Assembly (NCBI GenBank): GCA_034640345.1
Contig: JAXRVH010000025.1
Location: forward strand, 124,001-188,000
Origin: Drechslera avenae
Taxonomy: Eukaryota; Ascomycota; Dothideomycetes; Pleosporales; Pleosporaceae
Reading direction: 5' to 3'
Length of the DNA stretch: 64,000 nt
Part shown: piece after piece, positions 1-12,572 of the stretch
How positions within the stretch are numbered: the first letter of the stretch is position 1
How the letters are laid out: each line of letters opens with the position of its first letter
Position numbers and translations under genes: made by a program
Notes under the pieces: model-generated
The model's input: only the letters and a program-made list of their open reading frames with translations
Databases searched by the model: none
Told to the model about the DNA's origin: nothing

Positions 1-1925
1 TCATCAGCCGCAATGGAGGTCCCGTCGAACCGCCAAGGCGGCGTGCTTCTCGACTCAGACGCTTCACCAACGGTTTCCCCCTCTTGCGCCGCCAGGCCAC
101 CGGGGAGACAAGCGCCAGTACAACCAATGCACTTGAAGTGTCTTCTCCCATGGTTGCCTCACTGCTTGCCACCCACGATGAAACCGAAGACGACAAAGAC
201 TCGAATGACGCTGCCCTCGAAGCTTGGGTGTTGAAGAAAGCTAGCGAGTAAAACAACGTCCATACTTTTTTATTCGCGTCATGGGGAAGCTAATGCTAGC
301 TAGCGGGGAGTGGTTCAGTCGCTTCATGGGCCTCGCTACAAAGCACATACCGGCTCCAGCGGACCACGAAGACGACGCATCGAGTTTGACTCCAACGGTC
401 CCAACCACATTAAGGGCAGCAATCAGAGTCTTCTCAGAGGTGAAGGTTCTTACCGAAGACGTTGAAGAGTTTACAGTTGCGATAGATATCGAGGGAGTCC
501 TGCACAACCGCAAGCCTCTGCTGGACACTACTATTGATGTCATCTTTCTGGTGGACAACGGGTGCGTGCTCACGCCATGATATCTTGATAGTGCAAACTA
601 ATAGTATTATAGATACTACGTGACTCAGGCTGGCCTTGAAAGGGCTCTGGATGCGGTCAAAGGAGCTTTTGTGAGTCAACGTCATATATAGACTTTAGGA
701 GACTCGCATTATTTACTTATTTTAGCATCACTTGGGTCGCGGAGATCGCTTGGCATTGTACACTACGCATTGCACTCACCATGACGTCACTGGAAACCGA
801 CCCGAACAGATGTTTCCGATTCGGCCCATTCGTGCGGATACTAACGAGACGATTCGAGAATTGGCAGGCCACATTGCACAGTCCGGTACCCAACTCTGGG
901 ATCCGCCTCGCCCCAACCCGTCTATGACAGATGTCATCCTCTGCATTGCTAGGTCTATGCAGGGCGAACACCTAAAGCCAGGCCGTACCCATGTTATCTT
1001 GCTGTCTCCCGCTAGCCATGTTCTTCATGGTGTTTCAAACTTCTTTCCTGATCTCTACATCCACCAGATCAATTCTGCGATTCTTCCTTACTGTTCCGGC
1101 CCGGAGCTTCAGGATCCCATCTGCCTTGACCGGTGCTGTGAAAGCGTCTTCGCCAGCAATAGATCCAAGTATCAGTCTACTTCCGGACGCATCAAGAGCA
1201 TTGTAAAGAACGCCAGAGTTGGAAAGCCCGTGGGCGAGTTGACCGAGTTGAGCATTGATATCCGGACCAAGGCTGGCTGTGAGCTCATCAGCTGCCATGG
1301 AAGCACAGAGGTCCCTCAGCTGCGCTTGGGACAGCTCCAGACAATCTTCCTCCACATCCGCGTCACCAAACCCGAGACCCAGAGCGTTAGGTTGGACTCC
1401 ACCAATCGCATCTTCAACTCGAGTCTGGATGCCAATGGATTGAGACAAGAGCTGCTAAACTCCTTCCACGTAGGCGCGGACAAGGTACACCTCCTCGACG
1501 TACAGGTCCTGCATCGCAACTCGATCCATGAGCCGCGATCCTGGATGTATACAGAGAGCCCATTGGTCGTTATACGCGAGCTTGGAGGTCTCACCCCTCC
1601 CAAGGACACCTCCGTGGAGGTCTACAAGCGTCTATACTTTTACAAGCTCACCCATGCTCCCAAAGATGACATTAGGCTCGCAGCTAAAGGCACCATGGAC
1701 ACCCTCTCGGATACTTGTGAAGAAGTAAAGAAGATGGTTGAGCGCATGTCCAAGGAGATGGAGTACTACGCGGCTGTGCATGACTACGAGAAGACCTTCC
1801 GACAGAGGCTTCCGCTTTGCCCCGGCCCTATCGATATCGAGGTTTCGCATGACTGGCTCATGGACTTGTGGAACCGTGTAAAGGCCAGACGCAATGGCAT
1901 TGAAGGCCTGGAGCGTCTAGCTTGA
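1..1925 (+). CDS. vWA-like domain protein, 3' part (5' end outside window)
   Basis: Four exons can be joined without losing frame: <1-247, 304-561, 613-670 and 726-1925, giving 586 visible residues. The introns are 56, 51 and 55 bp; the first has a GCTAATG branch motif. The N-terminal visible part is basic and disordered. The middle reads as a von Willebrand A-type fold: a hydrophobic strand (TIDVIFLVDNG) followed by a helix, then later strands such as HVILLSPASHVL. The MIDAS DxSxS is not present (DNGYY instead), so metal binding through that site is doubtful. A long C-terminal region (about residues 330-586) has no motif I recognise and ends in a charged helical stretch. Function is unknown. 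A zinc-binding or RING part could lie upstream, which cannot be checked here. The fold assignment is inference from strand pattern; the exon structure is well supported. Confidence 0.7.
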
Positions 1926-3735
1926 GCGCTATACGATGACTGATGACTTGCCCGACTAGCGATAAAAGTCGCCAGAAGCAAGTAATGTTTGTCAGTGCCA
2001 TTCTTTTGGTCTCGATGCCCATGGCCGGGCAGGCACTAGGCACGGCAACTGAAGACCATGTGCTGGAGTCGCAATTTTGCTTTTCTGGCCATTCACGACT
2101 TTTACGATCTGGAATCATTTCTACGATGCAGTGCAGGCTATGGTGATCTGGAACGCCGTCTAAGATGGGAGTGTGGCCGCCGTGTTCTGGAACATTCTGG
2201 GCTGGGAGGGGGGTACAAGCGACAGCTCTTTCCGCTTAAGCACAGTACAGCCGCGCTAGCTGGGATGTAATCTCACAGCCCCGGATTTTTATCATCCCGC
2301 ATTACTGATCTATGATTGTCCACTTATTCCATCATACCCATGCACTGCGAACCAAACTCAACAATATGATCCCGTCCTACAATGCATGTTTGCCTTTTTC
2401 TCCCCTGCATGCTCAAAACCGGGCAGTGCTCAGTTGGTGCCATCCATGCAACATGGTGACGTGCTTGCATTGCTTTTTGCGTATCGGAAACTTTTGTTTC
2501 TTCTGTGAGGGAGGGAACTTCGGCCGAACTCGCCTGAACACCCTCTCTCTCCACGGGCCCTACTTCGGAAATGGGGCAAAAGCAGGGTGAGGCTGGCGTG
2601 GCTGGCGTGGCTGAGCTCAAGGTTGCAGGTATGCAAGCTAATGCAAGCAGCTACTAACCTAATTCCGCATCGCATGTCATCGAATGTTTTCCCGGGATCC
2701 TCTGTTTCACGCTATGTCCTAAGTTACTCTACGGACTAGGTGCGGTTGACGCCGACTGCAACTGCACTTGTTGTAGTTGTTGTTTTTCTTCCTCCCTGGC
2801 AAAACCCACACTCCGGGACGCAGCTGTGCTTTCGCTCGACCGCTCCAGCGTTTACCCTGCTGCGGCACTTGTCTGCCTCCTACCTCTTTTTTTTTTTTTT
2901 TTTACTAAAACCAATGCCATCATAATCGCCATAATCGCCATGACCCCCCCTCGTACCTCGGACAGGCTACCTCCGAACGGCATTAAACAACTTTTGGCAA
3001 ATAATCTAGACGATGCACGCTGTGAGAATAAAGTTTCGCTTTGTTCCGCCCTGCAGCCTAACTCGATACCGTCGTATACATTGGGCTCTGAGAATTACGC
3101 ATACCACTAAAACCCCCGCATACATCAGTATAGGTACCCAATACACACACACAAACACACACAAAAGATGAAGGGATTGCGCGGACTATATCCGAATCAG
3201 GGCAATGGGTACACTTGATCCATGGACATGACATGACAATGACCTGAGCTCGCAGAGTTGCGGAACCCCACTGATTAACCCTGCTCTGCTTGGCCATCCT
3301 CACCCCCCCCCCCCTTTCACAGAGGCATTACGAGGACCCATTGACCCGTTCGAGTGATGTATTTTTCTGGCTTAGTTCTGGCAGTACGGGAAAAAAAGTA
3401 AAAGAATGGAGAAAGGAAAAAAAGAGGAGACCGGTCAGCGGAGAAATTCCTTTTTTGCCTTTTATCAAGCCTCTTCCTTACACTTTCTTTTCTGGGTCTT
3501 GCTTACTGCAGGATCGATTACGAGTGAACCGAGCGGTGGGTAGGTGTTTGTGTGCGTGTGGAGTAAGCAAAAGCGGGTGTGTTTTGTTTTTTCCTCTTTT
3601 CTTTTCTTCTTTTCTCTCTCCAGAACGCCCTTCAACCCGCTCCCCTTCTTGTGGGAAATGGAGGGGTGAGATGAAATGGATAAGTAATCCGATAAATTAA
3701 AAAAAAAGGAGTCATGTGGAAGTGGGCGACGGAGG

Positions 3736-3739
<4 letters not shown>

Positions 3740-3766
<27 letters not shown>

Positions 3767-3767
3767 T
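3740..3767. repeat. (CT)n microsatellite
   Basis: Uninterrupted CT dinucleotide tract of about 13 units in the spacer downstream of the mucin-like gene. Confidence 0.95.
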
Positions 3768-4256
3768 CAAAAACAAATCATACATGTGCTGTGCAACAAT
3801 AATAAATACAACGCAACAAAACTGCAGTACTTTGCCTGTCCCGGTTTAATGGGTAAACTTCATCTTACATATTATTCAATACAATGCAATATAATACCCT
3901 GTCTGTCTTTCTTCCTGCCTTGTCTGCCTAGGATCTTCTGAGGGTTTGCTTTTCTTTTCTTTTTTGCTCATTTGTTTATCGTATACAATATATATATACG
4001 AGAAGTGTTTGGGACACGGCGTTGTATGGCTTGCAAGGGGGATTGGCAAATAATAATAATGATAATAAAAATGACAACAAAAAGTAATCTGCTACGTCTG
4101 TAGTAGTTTTTTTCCTTCCTTCTTACCTCTCTGTCCACAAACACATACGCATACGCATACACACATGTAAAAGAAAAGAAAAAATACGTGGCACCTGTTT
4201 GTGTGTAGGGGTAATGTAATAATTTTGGTTATTTTTTTTTTGACTGCTCCTCCTCT

Positions 4257-4260
<4 letters not shown>

Positions 4261-4291
<31 letters not shown>
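4261..4291. repeat. (TC)n microsatellite
   Basis: Uninterrupted TC tract of about 15 units, the longest dinucleotide repeat in the window. A (GAA)n tract of about eight units follows at 4400-4425. Confidence 0.95.
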
Positions 4292-4294
<3 letters not shown>

Positions 4295-4919
4295 GTCTTT
4301 GGTCCCTGTGTTGGTTGACGCGTGTGTCTGAATGATATATACTTTAGTACTTCAAGTATGCATGTGTAAATAAAGACTATAAATTGTTTGTGAGTTTAGA
4401 GAAGAAGAAGAAGAAGAAGAAGAAAATCATGTACATGATAGGTTTATGATGGACTATGCTGTATGCAAGAAACTTGATGGAGAATGTACAAAGGGGATGA
4501 AAGAAAATAAGTATTTAACCATGGATAAGTGATGCATGATAATGTGTACTTTTGTACATGTGTGTGTGTATATATATATGTATGTGATGATGCCTTTTCC
4601 CCCCTCCCCCAAAGGAAGAAGAAAAAAACATAAAATAGGATAGTAATTGGTAAATCAATACAGAAAGAAAAAAAAAGAGTTGTGGTAGGTTTTGTGCTAT
4701 TAATTATTTTAAGAAACATGAGGAAGAGAGATGATAAATGTACGAAAAGGGAATGACAGAGAAAGAAAGAAAGAAAGGGCGTGCCCGACAGAATGAGCTA
4801 CCAAGACTGAGAGGAAATAACCACCGGTTTAGTCTGTCCGTGGTACGAGAAAAGGGAGCGTTACAAGGTCCCCAGAATGATTCAATGAAAAGGACATGTT
4901 GTGATTGTCATCGTAATCT

Positions 4920-7900
4920 CTACTTGCCAGTACCATTAACCGACCATTTCAATCGCTCCTCTTTCTTCGCTTCCACCGAACCCCTATAACCCAATGTACT
5001 TGCTACTCCTCCCGTCGCCTTCTGCTTCTTCTTCTTCTTCCTCAAACTCTCTTGCTCCAAACTTAGCCCATGAAATTTTGCAAATAGACTCGTTTTTGGG
5101 CCCGCGAAACTCGTACTTGGGTCATGGTGTGTAACGTTCGTCTTGGATGTAAGGGTAGGGTACAGGTTTTGCGATGGCTTGGTCTGTTCGTCGTCTGCTA
5201 GGCGTGTCTTGCGGCCGAACGGGAGAAATGAGCGTCTTTGGAGCGGGGGTGGGGGAGAGGGATTCGCGCGCGGTGGAGTGAAGTGCTGGGGTATTGGTGT
5301 GGGTAGTGGGACGGTCATGGTTGAAGAGCGGTTGGAGCTATGCCTGAAGTCTTCCCAGCCCTTGTACTTTGGCTTGAGGGATGGAAACTTGGAGGACATG
5401 TAGTTGGCTGGGTAAGTGGTGGCTTGGTCGCTGCAATCTTGTTGGCCATGTGCGGGAGATGACGGGATATTCGGTGTGAGAGACGAGTACGAGGAGTCGC
5501 TTGATGTTGGGAAGAGCATGCTGCCTGTAGACCGAGGTTTGGCCGCTGGTGGTGACTTTGCGGGCGTTGGACTGAACAAGGGAGCTACAGTGCAAGACTT
5601 TTGTGAGAATAGCGTCTTCAAGACTGGTCTTGTTCGTGGTTTTTGGATTGGGATGGGCGCATAGATTGTCAGCGAGTCTGGTGTTTCAGTCTTTAGAACT
5701 CGCAAGGGGAGATCAGGCTCTCTCGAGCTCATAAAGGGCTTGGGGGTGCTGGCCTCTACAATAGGTTCTAGACCTTGTCTTGAGATGTGTCCATGTGGTG
5801 AAAGTGGTGGATAGTCACTCGACGCAGGATTTGGTGAAGTGCAGGCGTGGAGACTCCTCAATGACCTTTGGCTCCCGACGCTGCTTCGGCTTGACGATCT
5901 GGCATGACTGCGACGTAATTCGCACCCGTTATTGATGAGTGGGCTGAGTGTCGGAGACGGAATTACATGATTGCGGAAAGCGCACGTCGACGAAGTATTT
6001 GGTATAGGAGGCAAGGGTCTTTGAGGACCGGCTCCATAATCCGCAATCGCAGCAAAGAGCGCGGAAGCATGATCGCTTGGTTTTCTAACAGGATCACCAC
6101 TTCTCCAGTCCAGAAACGGATCTCCGGGGCTTCTCACTGGGGTTCCAGGGCTGTTGTAGTAGTCATCGAGAATGCTAGGGCGATGATCATCTTCGAAAGA
6201 AGTGTGAGGTGCAGGAGGTGGAGGCTTGATTCCACGAGATATCAGTCCGCTTGTACCACCGGACATGCAAGCCTCACCATCTCCACTGTTTTCACCACTT
6301 TTTTGGCCAAGCGAAGGGTCGTATAGATGTGCTTCCTTGAGATGTGCTCCTGATGATCTCGCGCTCTTGCGCTTTGCCGCAAAAGGGACCAGTCCAGCCA
6401 TCGTGTTTGGAGTGACTTCTGTGCTTCTTTTTGTGCTCATCACTGGATTGTACTTTGAGGCCCGCTTTACTGCATGCATAGCATGATAGCGGCGAGCAAC
6501 AAAGAGCGCAGCCACTATAGCAAGGAGAACCCCAGCGGTGCTTCCCAGGGCAACCCCAGCAGTCTGTGATGGGCTTAATGGAGGCGTAGCGGCTACAAAT
6601 ACGGTCTCGGTAGCGATGACGGTAATGTCCTGTGATAGCAACCCAGTGCGTGTGCTCGAACCTGAGTCTTGTGTCTTTGTACGTGTCTCAAAGGTGCTGA
6701 GTGACGTGAGAGTCGATAGGATGGAAGAGCCAGTTACTAAAGTGCGCAAAGCTGATGACCTCGTCGGGTGCATACCAGTAGAAGTTATTTTAGTGAAGCT
6801 ACCGATGCCTGTCCTGCTGGGAGTCGAGAGCGTAGGGAAAGGTGAAGAGATACTGGATGTTGTCGTGGGAGCATATGAGCTATTCGTTGGTAATATAGTC
6901 AAGGCAGTACTTGATTGAGATGGCCCATTAGAGTGAATTGAGGGTTGAAGGATGGCTGAAGTACTTAGATTCAGGCTGACGGTAGAGCTAAGAGGAAATT
7001 GAGTAGATGAACCGAGCTCAGGCGAGAGCGGTGGAGTTGGCTCGGACGTGCTCCGATATGGTTCACTGGCTGTAGCACTCGAGGGACTACTTGTTCCCAA
7101 GACAGACGTGGTGTAACTTCTTGAGAAAGATGCAGTGTCGTTTCCTGGGATAATGGTGACAATGGAGGAGATCAGCCGTGACGAACGATGATCACTTGGG
7201 ATAGCAATAGTTGTAACGTTGGCGACAGCGGATGTGACGGCAAAAGTCAGAGTCTCGGTCGGAGTATTTGTTGTAGATCCCAAGTTGCCGCTCGAAAAAG
7301 AGTCCAGAGAAGTGGAGGTACTTGAAGGGGTTGCATAAGATGAGGTGGCTGTCTGAGAACCGGCAACAATGAAAGGGGTAAGTGTCAGGGAAGCGCTGCC
7401 AGTATGGCTCTCAAAGGCGACGGTGGACGAGCGATCGATTGTCGCAGTACTGTTCAGCATCGAAAGCGGCCACAATGGTAGCTCTACCGAGTCCTCCGCA
7501 TTGGCTGGTTGTTCCGACGGTATTATGATCACAGCATCCACTGTGACAGTTGCATTGAAAAGTGAAGACGCGTCGGTGCTGTCAACGACAACTGCTGCAG
7601 AAGAACTGGAGACTGAGTAACCGGGTAGACTTGAGACTGCGTGTGATAGTAGTTCTGTGGCTCGTGTAGGAGTAGTAGAAACTAGTGATGGCGACATATT
7701 AGCAAACGAAGACGCACCATTGTCGATTGAGACTGAAGTGGATGTGGGGCCCGCGATGCTGATTGAGTTGACCCTTGAAGGACTCTGGAGGGTGTAACTA
7801 GGTGATCCACTACTGATGGACCAGTCTAAATCAACGAGCGATTTCAAAGAGGCAACCAGAGGGGTCACTATAGGATTCGAGATTATGCTTGATGTTTCCA

Positions 7901-8851
7901 TGTTTGTGTCCGTCAGGGGAGCGTTCGGGTTCCATGACATCAGAGCATTCGATGACGATGTTTCTGGGGTTGAGACTGCAAGGATGGTCGGTTGTGTCTC
8001 CGTCGCATAAATCGCAGGCACTGTAATGGCGCTTCGAGTGTCGTCCAGTGCCTCATTGAGGCTCGTGATCGACGATAGTATGGTGGCAATAGTACTCCAT
8101 ACAGAATTTTCGGCATTCAAAGACGTTGGTGATGGCTGGAAATTTGATAATCGCAACAAATTTACATGGCCCGGGGATATTTGCGTTCTCGAGATGCTTG
8201 CGCTAAACTTAGTTCCTGAAGCAGATGGTGTTTCTTGAACTGTTGATGATGCGCGCCCAGAAGAGACTCCCTCAGATAAATTCAAAGATGTCAGGGCGAG
8301 AAGATACCCTGGTATGGCTGATGTGGAAGAATTTGATGTTGAGATGGACGTCTTTTGCGCTTGCGTATTGCTATGCGATACGGTCACTGAATTGCTTACG
8401 AAATGTGACGTTGAGGGCGCATTGCCACCTCCACTGACCGGTGTGTCTGATGTGGATGTGGAGACCAATGATATAGACTCATAATTATGAAAAGAGCTTG
8501 AAGGATTCGGGTTTGTGGAATCTGATGAACCGCTCCTCTCTAGTTGTGGTGTTGTAGATGACTCTGTTGCCGTAGAGGGAAGCACGATGGATATTGTGGG
8601 CGTTTGTGAGACAAAGTCAAGTACTGCCGAAGAAATTGTAAAATTATGGAGAGGAAAGTCGCGACGGGGTAGTGTAAGATGTTTCCTGTTCGTAGAGTGG
8701 GTATTAGAGGGTCTTGGATCTAGGCAGTGAGTGTAAGTAGACTAGAAACACAATATTCACTCCACCAACCTTGTGCATCCGAGACCACATTACTTTCAGC
8801 TACCGAAAATGCAGTGGAATAAGCAGTCAGAACACCGATTAACCAACCCAT
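4920..8851 (-). CDS. Mucin-like single-pass membrane protein with long cytoplasmic tail
   Basis: Best model: exon 8794-8851 and exon 4920-8719, 1285 residues, one 74 bp intron (GTAATG donor, CCTAG acceptor). The first exon starts at an ATG and encodes a hydrophobic leader (MGWLIGVLTAYSTAFSVA), which would act as a signal peptide. Residues about 20-735 are extremely rich in Ser and Thr, as in heavily O-mannosylated fungal wall proteins. One hydrophobic segment (about 738-762) ends in ARRYH, a stop-transfer signal. The tail of about 520 residues is proline- and serine-rich with many basic patches. This architecture resembles fungal wall-stress or signalling mucins (Msb2, Wsc, Mid2 type) but no WSC or Msb2 motif is visible. 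Role in sensing the cell wall is inference. An alternative splice (donor 8803, acceptor near 8743) is also in frame. Confidence 0.75.
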
Positions 8852-9521
8852 TGCGTGTTCACACAATATGAAACGAATGAACTGAGAAGGCGAGCGATGC
8901 AATAGTAGTTGAACACATAACGCAAATCCCCTGAAATGATGAAACAAAAAACAAAGCGAGAGTATATATCGAGTGATTCCCGCCCCTCTTGCGCAAAGAT
9001 CGACATGCTTCATATGGTTACGTTTTGTCCGGGCCGGGCTGGGTTTGGCGTGAGGTACCTTGACATGGCCCTGTAAAGAACGTGGGGCTGAGTCCGCAAC
9101 CGCCTGCATACTGTACAACACCGAGAATATCCATGGCGTCAGCTATCATTAGCCCAAAACTCGGCTGTGGCGTTGAGTCGTTCGCATATTGGATTCGTCG
9201 CCCAATTCGTAATGTCACAGAGTGAAACACGACATTTCCATAGCTTTTGTCGATTTGCCGCGAACGTACATATTTGTCGTTGAAGCGTCATCAATCGCCA
9301 ACTTTGCCATGGACGTGGGGCAGTCTTCTGAGTCGTTTGCTATCTCTACGGCACCTACATGGCTCGTTCGGCCTTGCGTACAGCCGGCCTTGCCTGATTG
9401 TGGCGCTGTGCTCATACTCAGTGATGCTACCGGCCCCAAGGATCAACAGTTGCGCTCCGTGCCGCACCGTCCACTGCGGCTCCTCCCTGTCATCATTGAT
9501 GAGAAGGAATAGTTCATGCAC
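8852..9521. other. Intergenic, no gene seen
   Basis: Lies between the 5' end of the mucin-like gene and the 3' end of the dehydrogenase gene, both on the minus strand. It should carry the promoter of the former. I see no coding or RNA signature. Confidence 0.5.
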
Positions 9522-10599
9522 CTAGCCTCCCGCTGTTGAGCCGCTCCCACGGACGATGCTGGCTTGGCTGTCACGAACTACCTCTTGCAGCCAAAGAGGC
9601 AGTGCGCGGAATTTGGCAGCCAGCGCTGGACCGACAATCAACTGGCCGCTCTTAACTGCGATGATCTGGTCGACCATGGCCTGTGCAACGTCTTCTGGCT
9701 CCATTATCTTTGCCCCTGCGCTTTTCAGCCCCGCCTGGATCGCCGAGTGCGATGTTATGGCCGACTTGGTCCAGTTGGGGTGCACAATAGAGGTCTGAAT
9801 TTGAGGACACTTGTAGCGATGCTTCAGCTCTTGTGTAAGTCCCTCATAAAAGGCCACAAGTGCCGCTTTGGTGCAGCTGTAGTCAACTGCGCTTGCGAGA
9901 GTGACAAAAGAAGCAAGGCTCGCGACACTCATGATATGGCCCTTCTTTTTCGCGAGCATGTCTGGCAGAAACTCTTGGACAGTGCTCCAGTGACTCATGA
10001 GATTGATGTCGAGCATCTTCTTCAGATTCTCCTGGGGGATATCGAGAATTGTCCAACCATTCCCGATGCCAGCATTGTTAATCAGTATGGACGGCGGGCC
10101 CAGGTCAGAGCGTAGAGCTTCCGCTGCCTGGTGGATGTTGTCTCGCGATGTTATGTCACACTGGTAGAATCTTACAAGAGCTAGCTCGTCTGCATCCCCA
10201 TAAGTCTACGAGCCAATACTTTTGTGCCGCATGCGTACCTTTGTTGAATGCATCTGACAGAGGGCTAACGTCTAGAACTGCGACCCTGATGCCATGAAAA
10301 GCGAGTTTCTTGACCACGCAGGCCCCTATACCAGCTGAACCACCCGTGACCACAGCGACCTCGCGCTTCCAGTCCCAACCGCTCTTGTCGGTCTTCCAAA
10401 TCCATCGTCTCTCCGCCCAGCGATTCAATCCCGAGTTGAGGTCTACTATGACGCACAACGGCAAAGCCCACTTGAGGTACCAGTAGATGGTTGTAAGCTG
10501 ACTGCTGGAAAGATCAAGCGTATCGCCCAGCCTCAGGAACTCGGGCTTGGCCACTCGGAGTATGACCGAAGCCAGAGTGAGCAGGGCACATCGGATCAT
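9522..10599 (-). CDS. Short-chain dehydrogenase/reductase (classical SDR)
   Basis: Exons 10239-10599 and 9522-10189 with a 49 bp intron give 342 residues. The product is a membrane-associated NAD(P)-dependent oxidoreductase of the classical SDR family, closest in layout to the retinol-dehydrogenase-like group (RDH10/SDR16C). Residues 1-60 are hydrophobic and probably anchor the protein. The cofactor motif TGGSAGIG is at about 85-92, NNAG at 158-161, the catalytic serine near 211 and the YSCTK active-site motif at 224-228. All catalytic elements are present. Substrate cannot be told from sequence; lipids, sterols or retinoid-like alcohols are usual for relatives. The start codon faces that of MTG2 across a 305 bp shared promoter region. 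Confidence 0.9.
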
Positions 10600-10904
10600 G
10601 ATGGGGCTGATGGGGCGGGGGCGTTGTTGATGGGGCTATACTGGACGTTGGCTGTTATCCAGATGATCCTCTGTATGAATGACTCGGGAGGCGGGATACA
10701 CTGCAAATAAGATGTTCTATCCAGTTGGCAAGACGTAATACAAGATATAATGTCGTTTTGCTGGATACCGATGCACGCTGAGCAGTGGTATGTAAGGACT
10801 GTAGATCGGGCTTGGGTCCGCCACTCGCTACCTAGTTTCGCGACGCGATTGTGTACGTCAGGGAAGACATCGCTCTCCGTCCACGCCGCCTCTGTAACGG
10901 ACGC
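10600..10904. promoter_or_regulatory. Shared divergent promoter region (SDR / MTG2)
   Basis: The 305 bp between two diverging start codons must contain both promoters and 5' untranslated regions. I could not identify a specific factor site. Confidence 0.45.
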
Positions 10905-12572
10905 ATGTCTTTCGCTCGGTCGCACTGCCTAAGCGGTACGCTGACGCCGTTTTTGTACCCCGCATTCTTCCAAACATCGCTCGCTGTGGTTGCGCGGAGG
11001 TGCCCGCTTCACAAACGATTTCCGCCGCAATTTCGATGCGCCTCCACAGCCGCTGCGCAGCCAGATGCTCCACCAAACGCGCAAACATCACGACTAGACC
11101 CCGAACCGGACGATTACTCCCTCACGCCATTCGCGGACCGATGCATCCTCACGGTTGAGGCTGGTGCAGGTGGTCACGGCTGCGTGTCATTTCTGCGAGA
11201 AAAGTACATTGAAGAAGGGCCCGCAAATGGTGGAGACGGCGGCAGTGGAGGAAATGTGTATATACAGGCAGTTCGCGGCGAGACGTCGCTGCACAAGCTT
11301 GCTCGAAGACGACAGATCAAGGCTGGCAGAGGGCGCAATGGACAAGGAAAAGTCAAAGGTGGCGAGCGAGGGACTGATGTTCTGATTACAGTACCAGTGG
11401 GAACAATTGTGCGCGAGCTACAAAGACATGATCCGATTGCGATAATGGAGAAGGAGCACTGGAAGATGGAGCAAGAGTTGGGAGAGGAGGAATTGGAGGA
11501 AGGGACACCCAGCTACCGGAAAGACCGATGGCTGGTCTATCCCGGGACCATCCCCTCTGAGCTAAGCAGGATGAAATTCCCCAAGCTCCCTCCACCACGG
11601 AGATCGCATCTTGCAGCTCTCGAACCAGAAGCGCCCATGTGGCTAGACTTGGACAAACACATGGAGACGCCCATGCTGATAGCAGCAGGCGCTATGGGTG
11701 GCTTGGGCAATCCGCACTTTATGACCCCATACAACTCGAGGCCCAAGATGGCCACGAGGGGAGATGAAGGCTTGAAGATATCCTTGCAACTGGAGTTGAA
11801 GATCTTGGCGGATCTGGGACTCGTCGGTCTGCCCAACGCTGGAAAGAGCACACTTCTTCGCGCGTTGAGCAACAGTCGGGCACGGGTGGGCAACTGGGCC
11901 TTTACGACGCTACAGCCGAATGTTGGTACGGTTGTGCTGGATAACCACAAAGGCCGGCCGCTCGTCACATCGCGTCGACCGAACGGGCAGCTGCGAGAGA
12001 ACTTTACTGTTGCCGATGTGCCAGGACTGATTGAAGATGCGCATCTGGACAAAGGACTCGGACTGGGCTTCTTGCGACACATTGAGCGCGCTGCGGTACT
12101 CGCTTTCGTCATTGACTTGTCTGCTGGCGATGCGGTTGATGCGCTCAAACTCCTCTGGCGCGAAGTATCAGAGTACGAGACGCTACGCGGAAAGGAGCTC
12201 AACGCGGAGACGGAGCGCAGAATGGTGACTTATAGACCTCCTGGCCGCAGCCAAACACCCAGCGACCCCTCTGATGTCCTCGACTCGCCGCACCTAGATC
12301 CATCTCCCAAACCTCTTCCATTTCTCACCACAACACCAATCTCTTCGAAGCCGTGGTTTGTGGTTGCAACAAAGGCAGACTTGCCGGACACGCAGGCCAA
12401 TTTTGAAGCTCTTTGTCAGTATCTGGGTGAAGTGAGTAAGGGCACGCAGCCTCATCCAAGTAACCGCAAGCATGGATGGAAGCAAAACGTACAAGCTGTG
12501 CCGATTAGTGCCATACAAGGCGAAGGTGTGCAGGCCATTCCACAGTTGGTGATGGACTTGTTGGACGAGTAG
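10905..12572 (+). CDS. MTG2: Mitochondrial Obg-family GTPase (MTG2)
   Basis: Single exon, 555 residues from the ATG at 10905; the frame is open further upstream only through a GTG. Obg/CgtA GTPases assist assembly of the large ribosomal subunit, and Mtg2 does this in mitochondria. The first about 60 residues are rich in Arg, Ser and Ala, fitting a mitochondrial presequence. The glycine-rich Obg fold begins near residue 80 (GAGGHGCVSFLREK) and is interrupted by a charged insertion. The GTPase domain has G1 GLPNAGKST at about 308, G3 DVPG at about 370, G4 TKAD at about 488 (a common variant of NKxD) and G5 SAIQGEG near the end. An insertion of about 60 residues separates G3 from G4. Identification is firm; GTPase elements are intact. 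Confidence 0.93.
   Translation: MSFARSHCLSGTLTPFLYPAFFQTSLAVVARRCPLHKRFPPQFRCASTAAAQPDAPPNAQTSRLDPEPDDYSLTPFADRCILTVEAGAGGHGCVSFLREKYIEEGPANGGDGGSGGNVYIQAVRGETSLHKLARRRQIKAGRGRNGQGKVKGGERGTDVLITVPVGTIVRELQRHDPIAIMEKEHWKMEQELGEEELEEGTPSYRKDRWLVYPGTIPSELSRMKFPKLPPPRRSHLAALEPEAPMWLDLDKHMETPMLIAAGAMGGLGNPHFMTPYNSRPKMATRGDEGLKISLQLELKILADLGLVGLPNAGKSTLLRALSNSRARVGNWAFTTLQPNVGTVVLDNHKGRPLVTSRRPNGQLRENFTVADVPGLIEDAHLDKGLGLGFLRHIERAAVLAFVIDLSAGDAVDALKLLWREVSEYETLRGKELNAETERRMVTYRPPGRSQTPSDPSDVLDSPHLDPSPKPLPFLTTTPISSKPWFVVATKADLPDTQANFEALCQYLGEVSKGTQPHPSNRKHGWKQNVQAVPISAIQGEGVQAIPQLVMDLLDE

Larger units (their letters stand above)
1926..4919. other. Intergenic spacer rich in simple repeats
   Basis: About 3 kb between the 3' ends of two convergent genes. 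No convincing coding region. It holds a T run (2887-2903), a C run (3303-3314), two CT tracts, a GAA tract, many short A or T runs and GT-rich stretches. Part of it must be the two 3' untranslated regions. Short open frames here are low-complexity and have no family signature. Confidence 0.6.
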
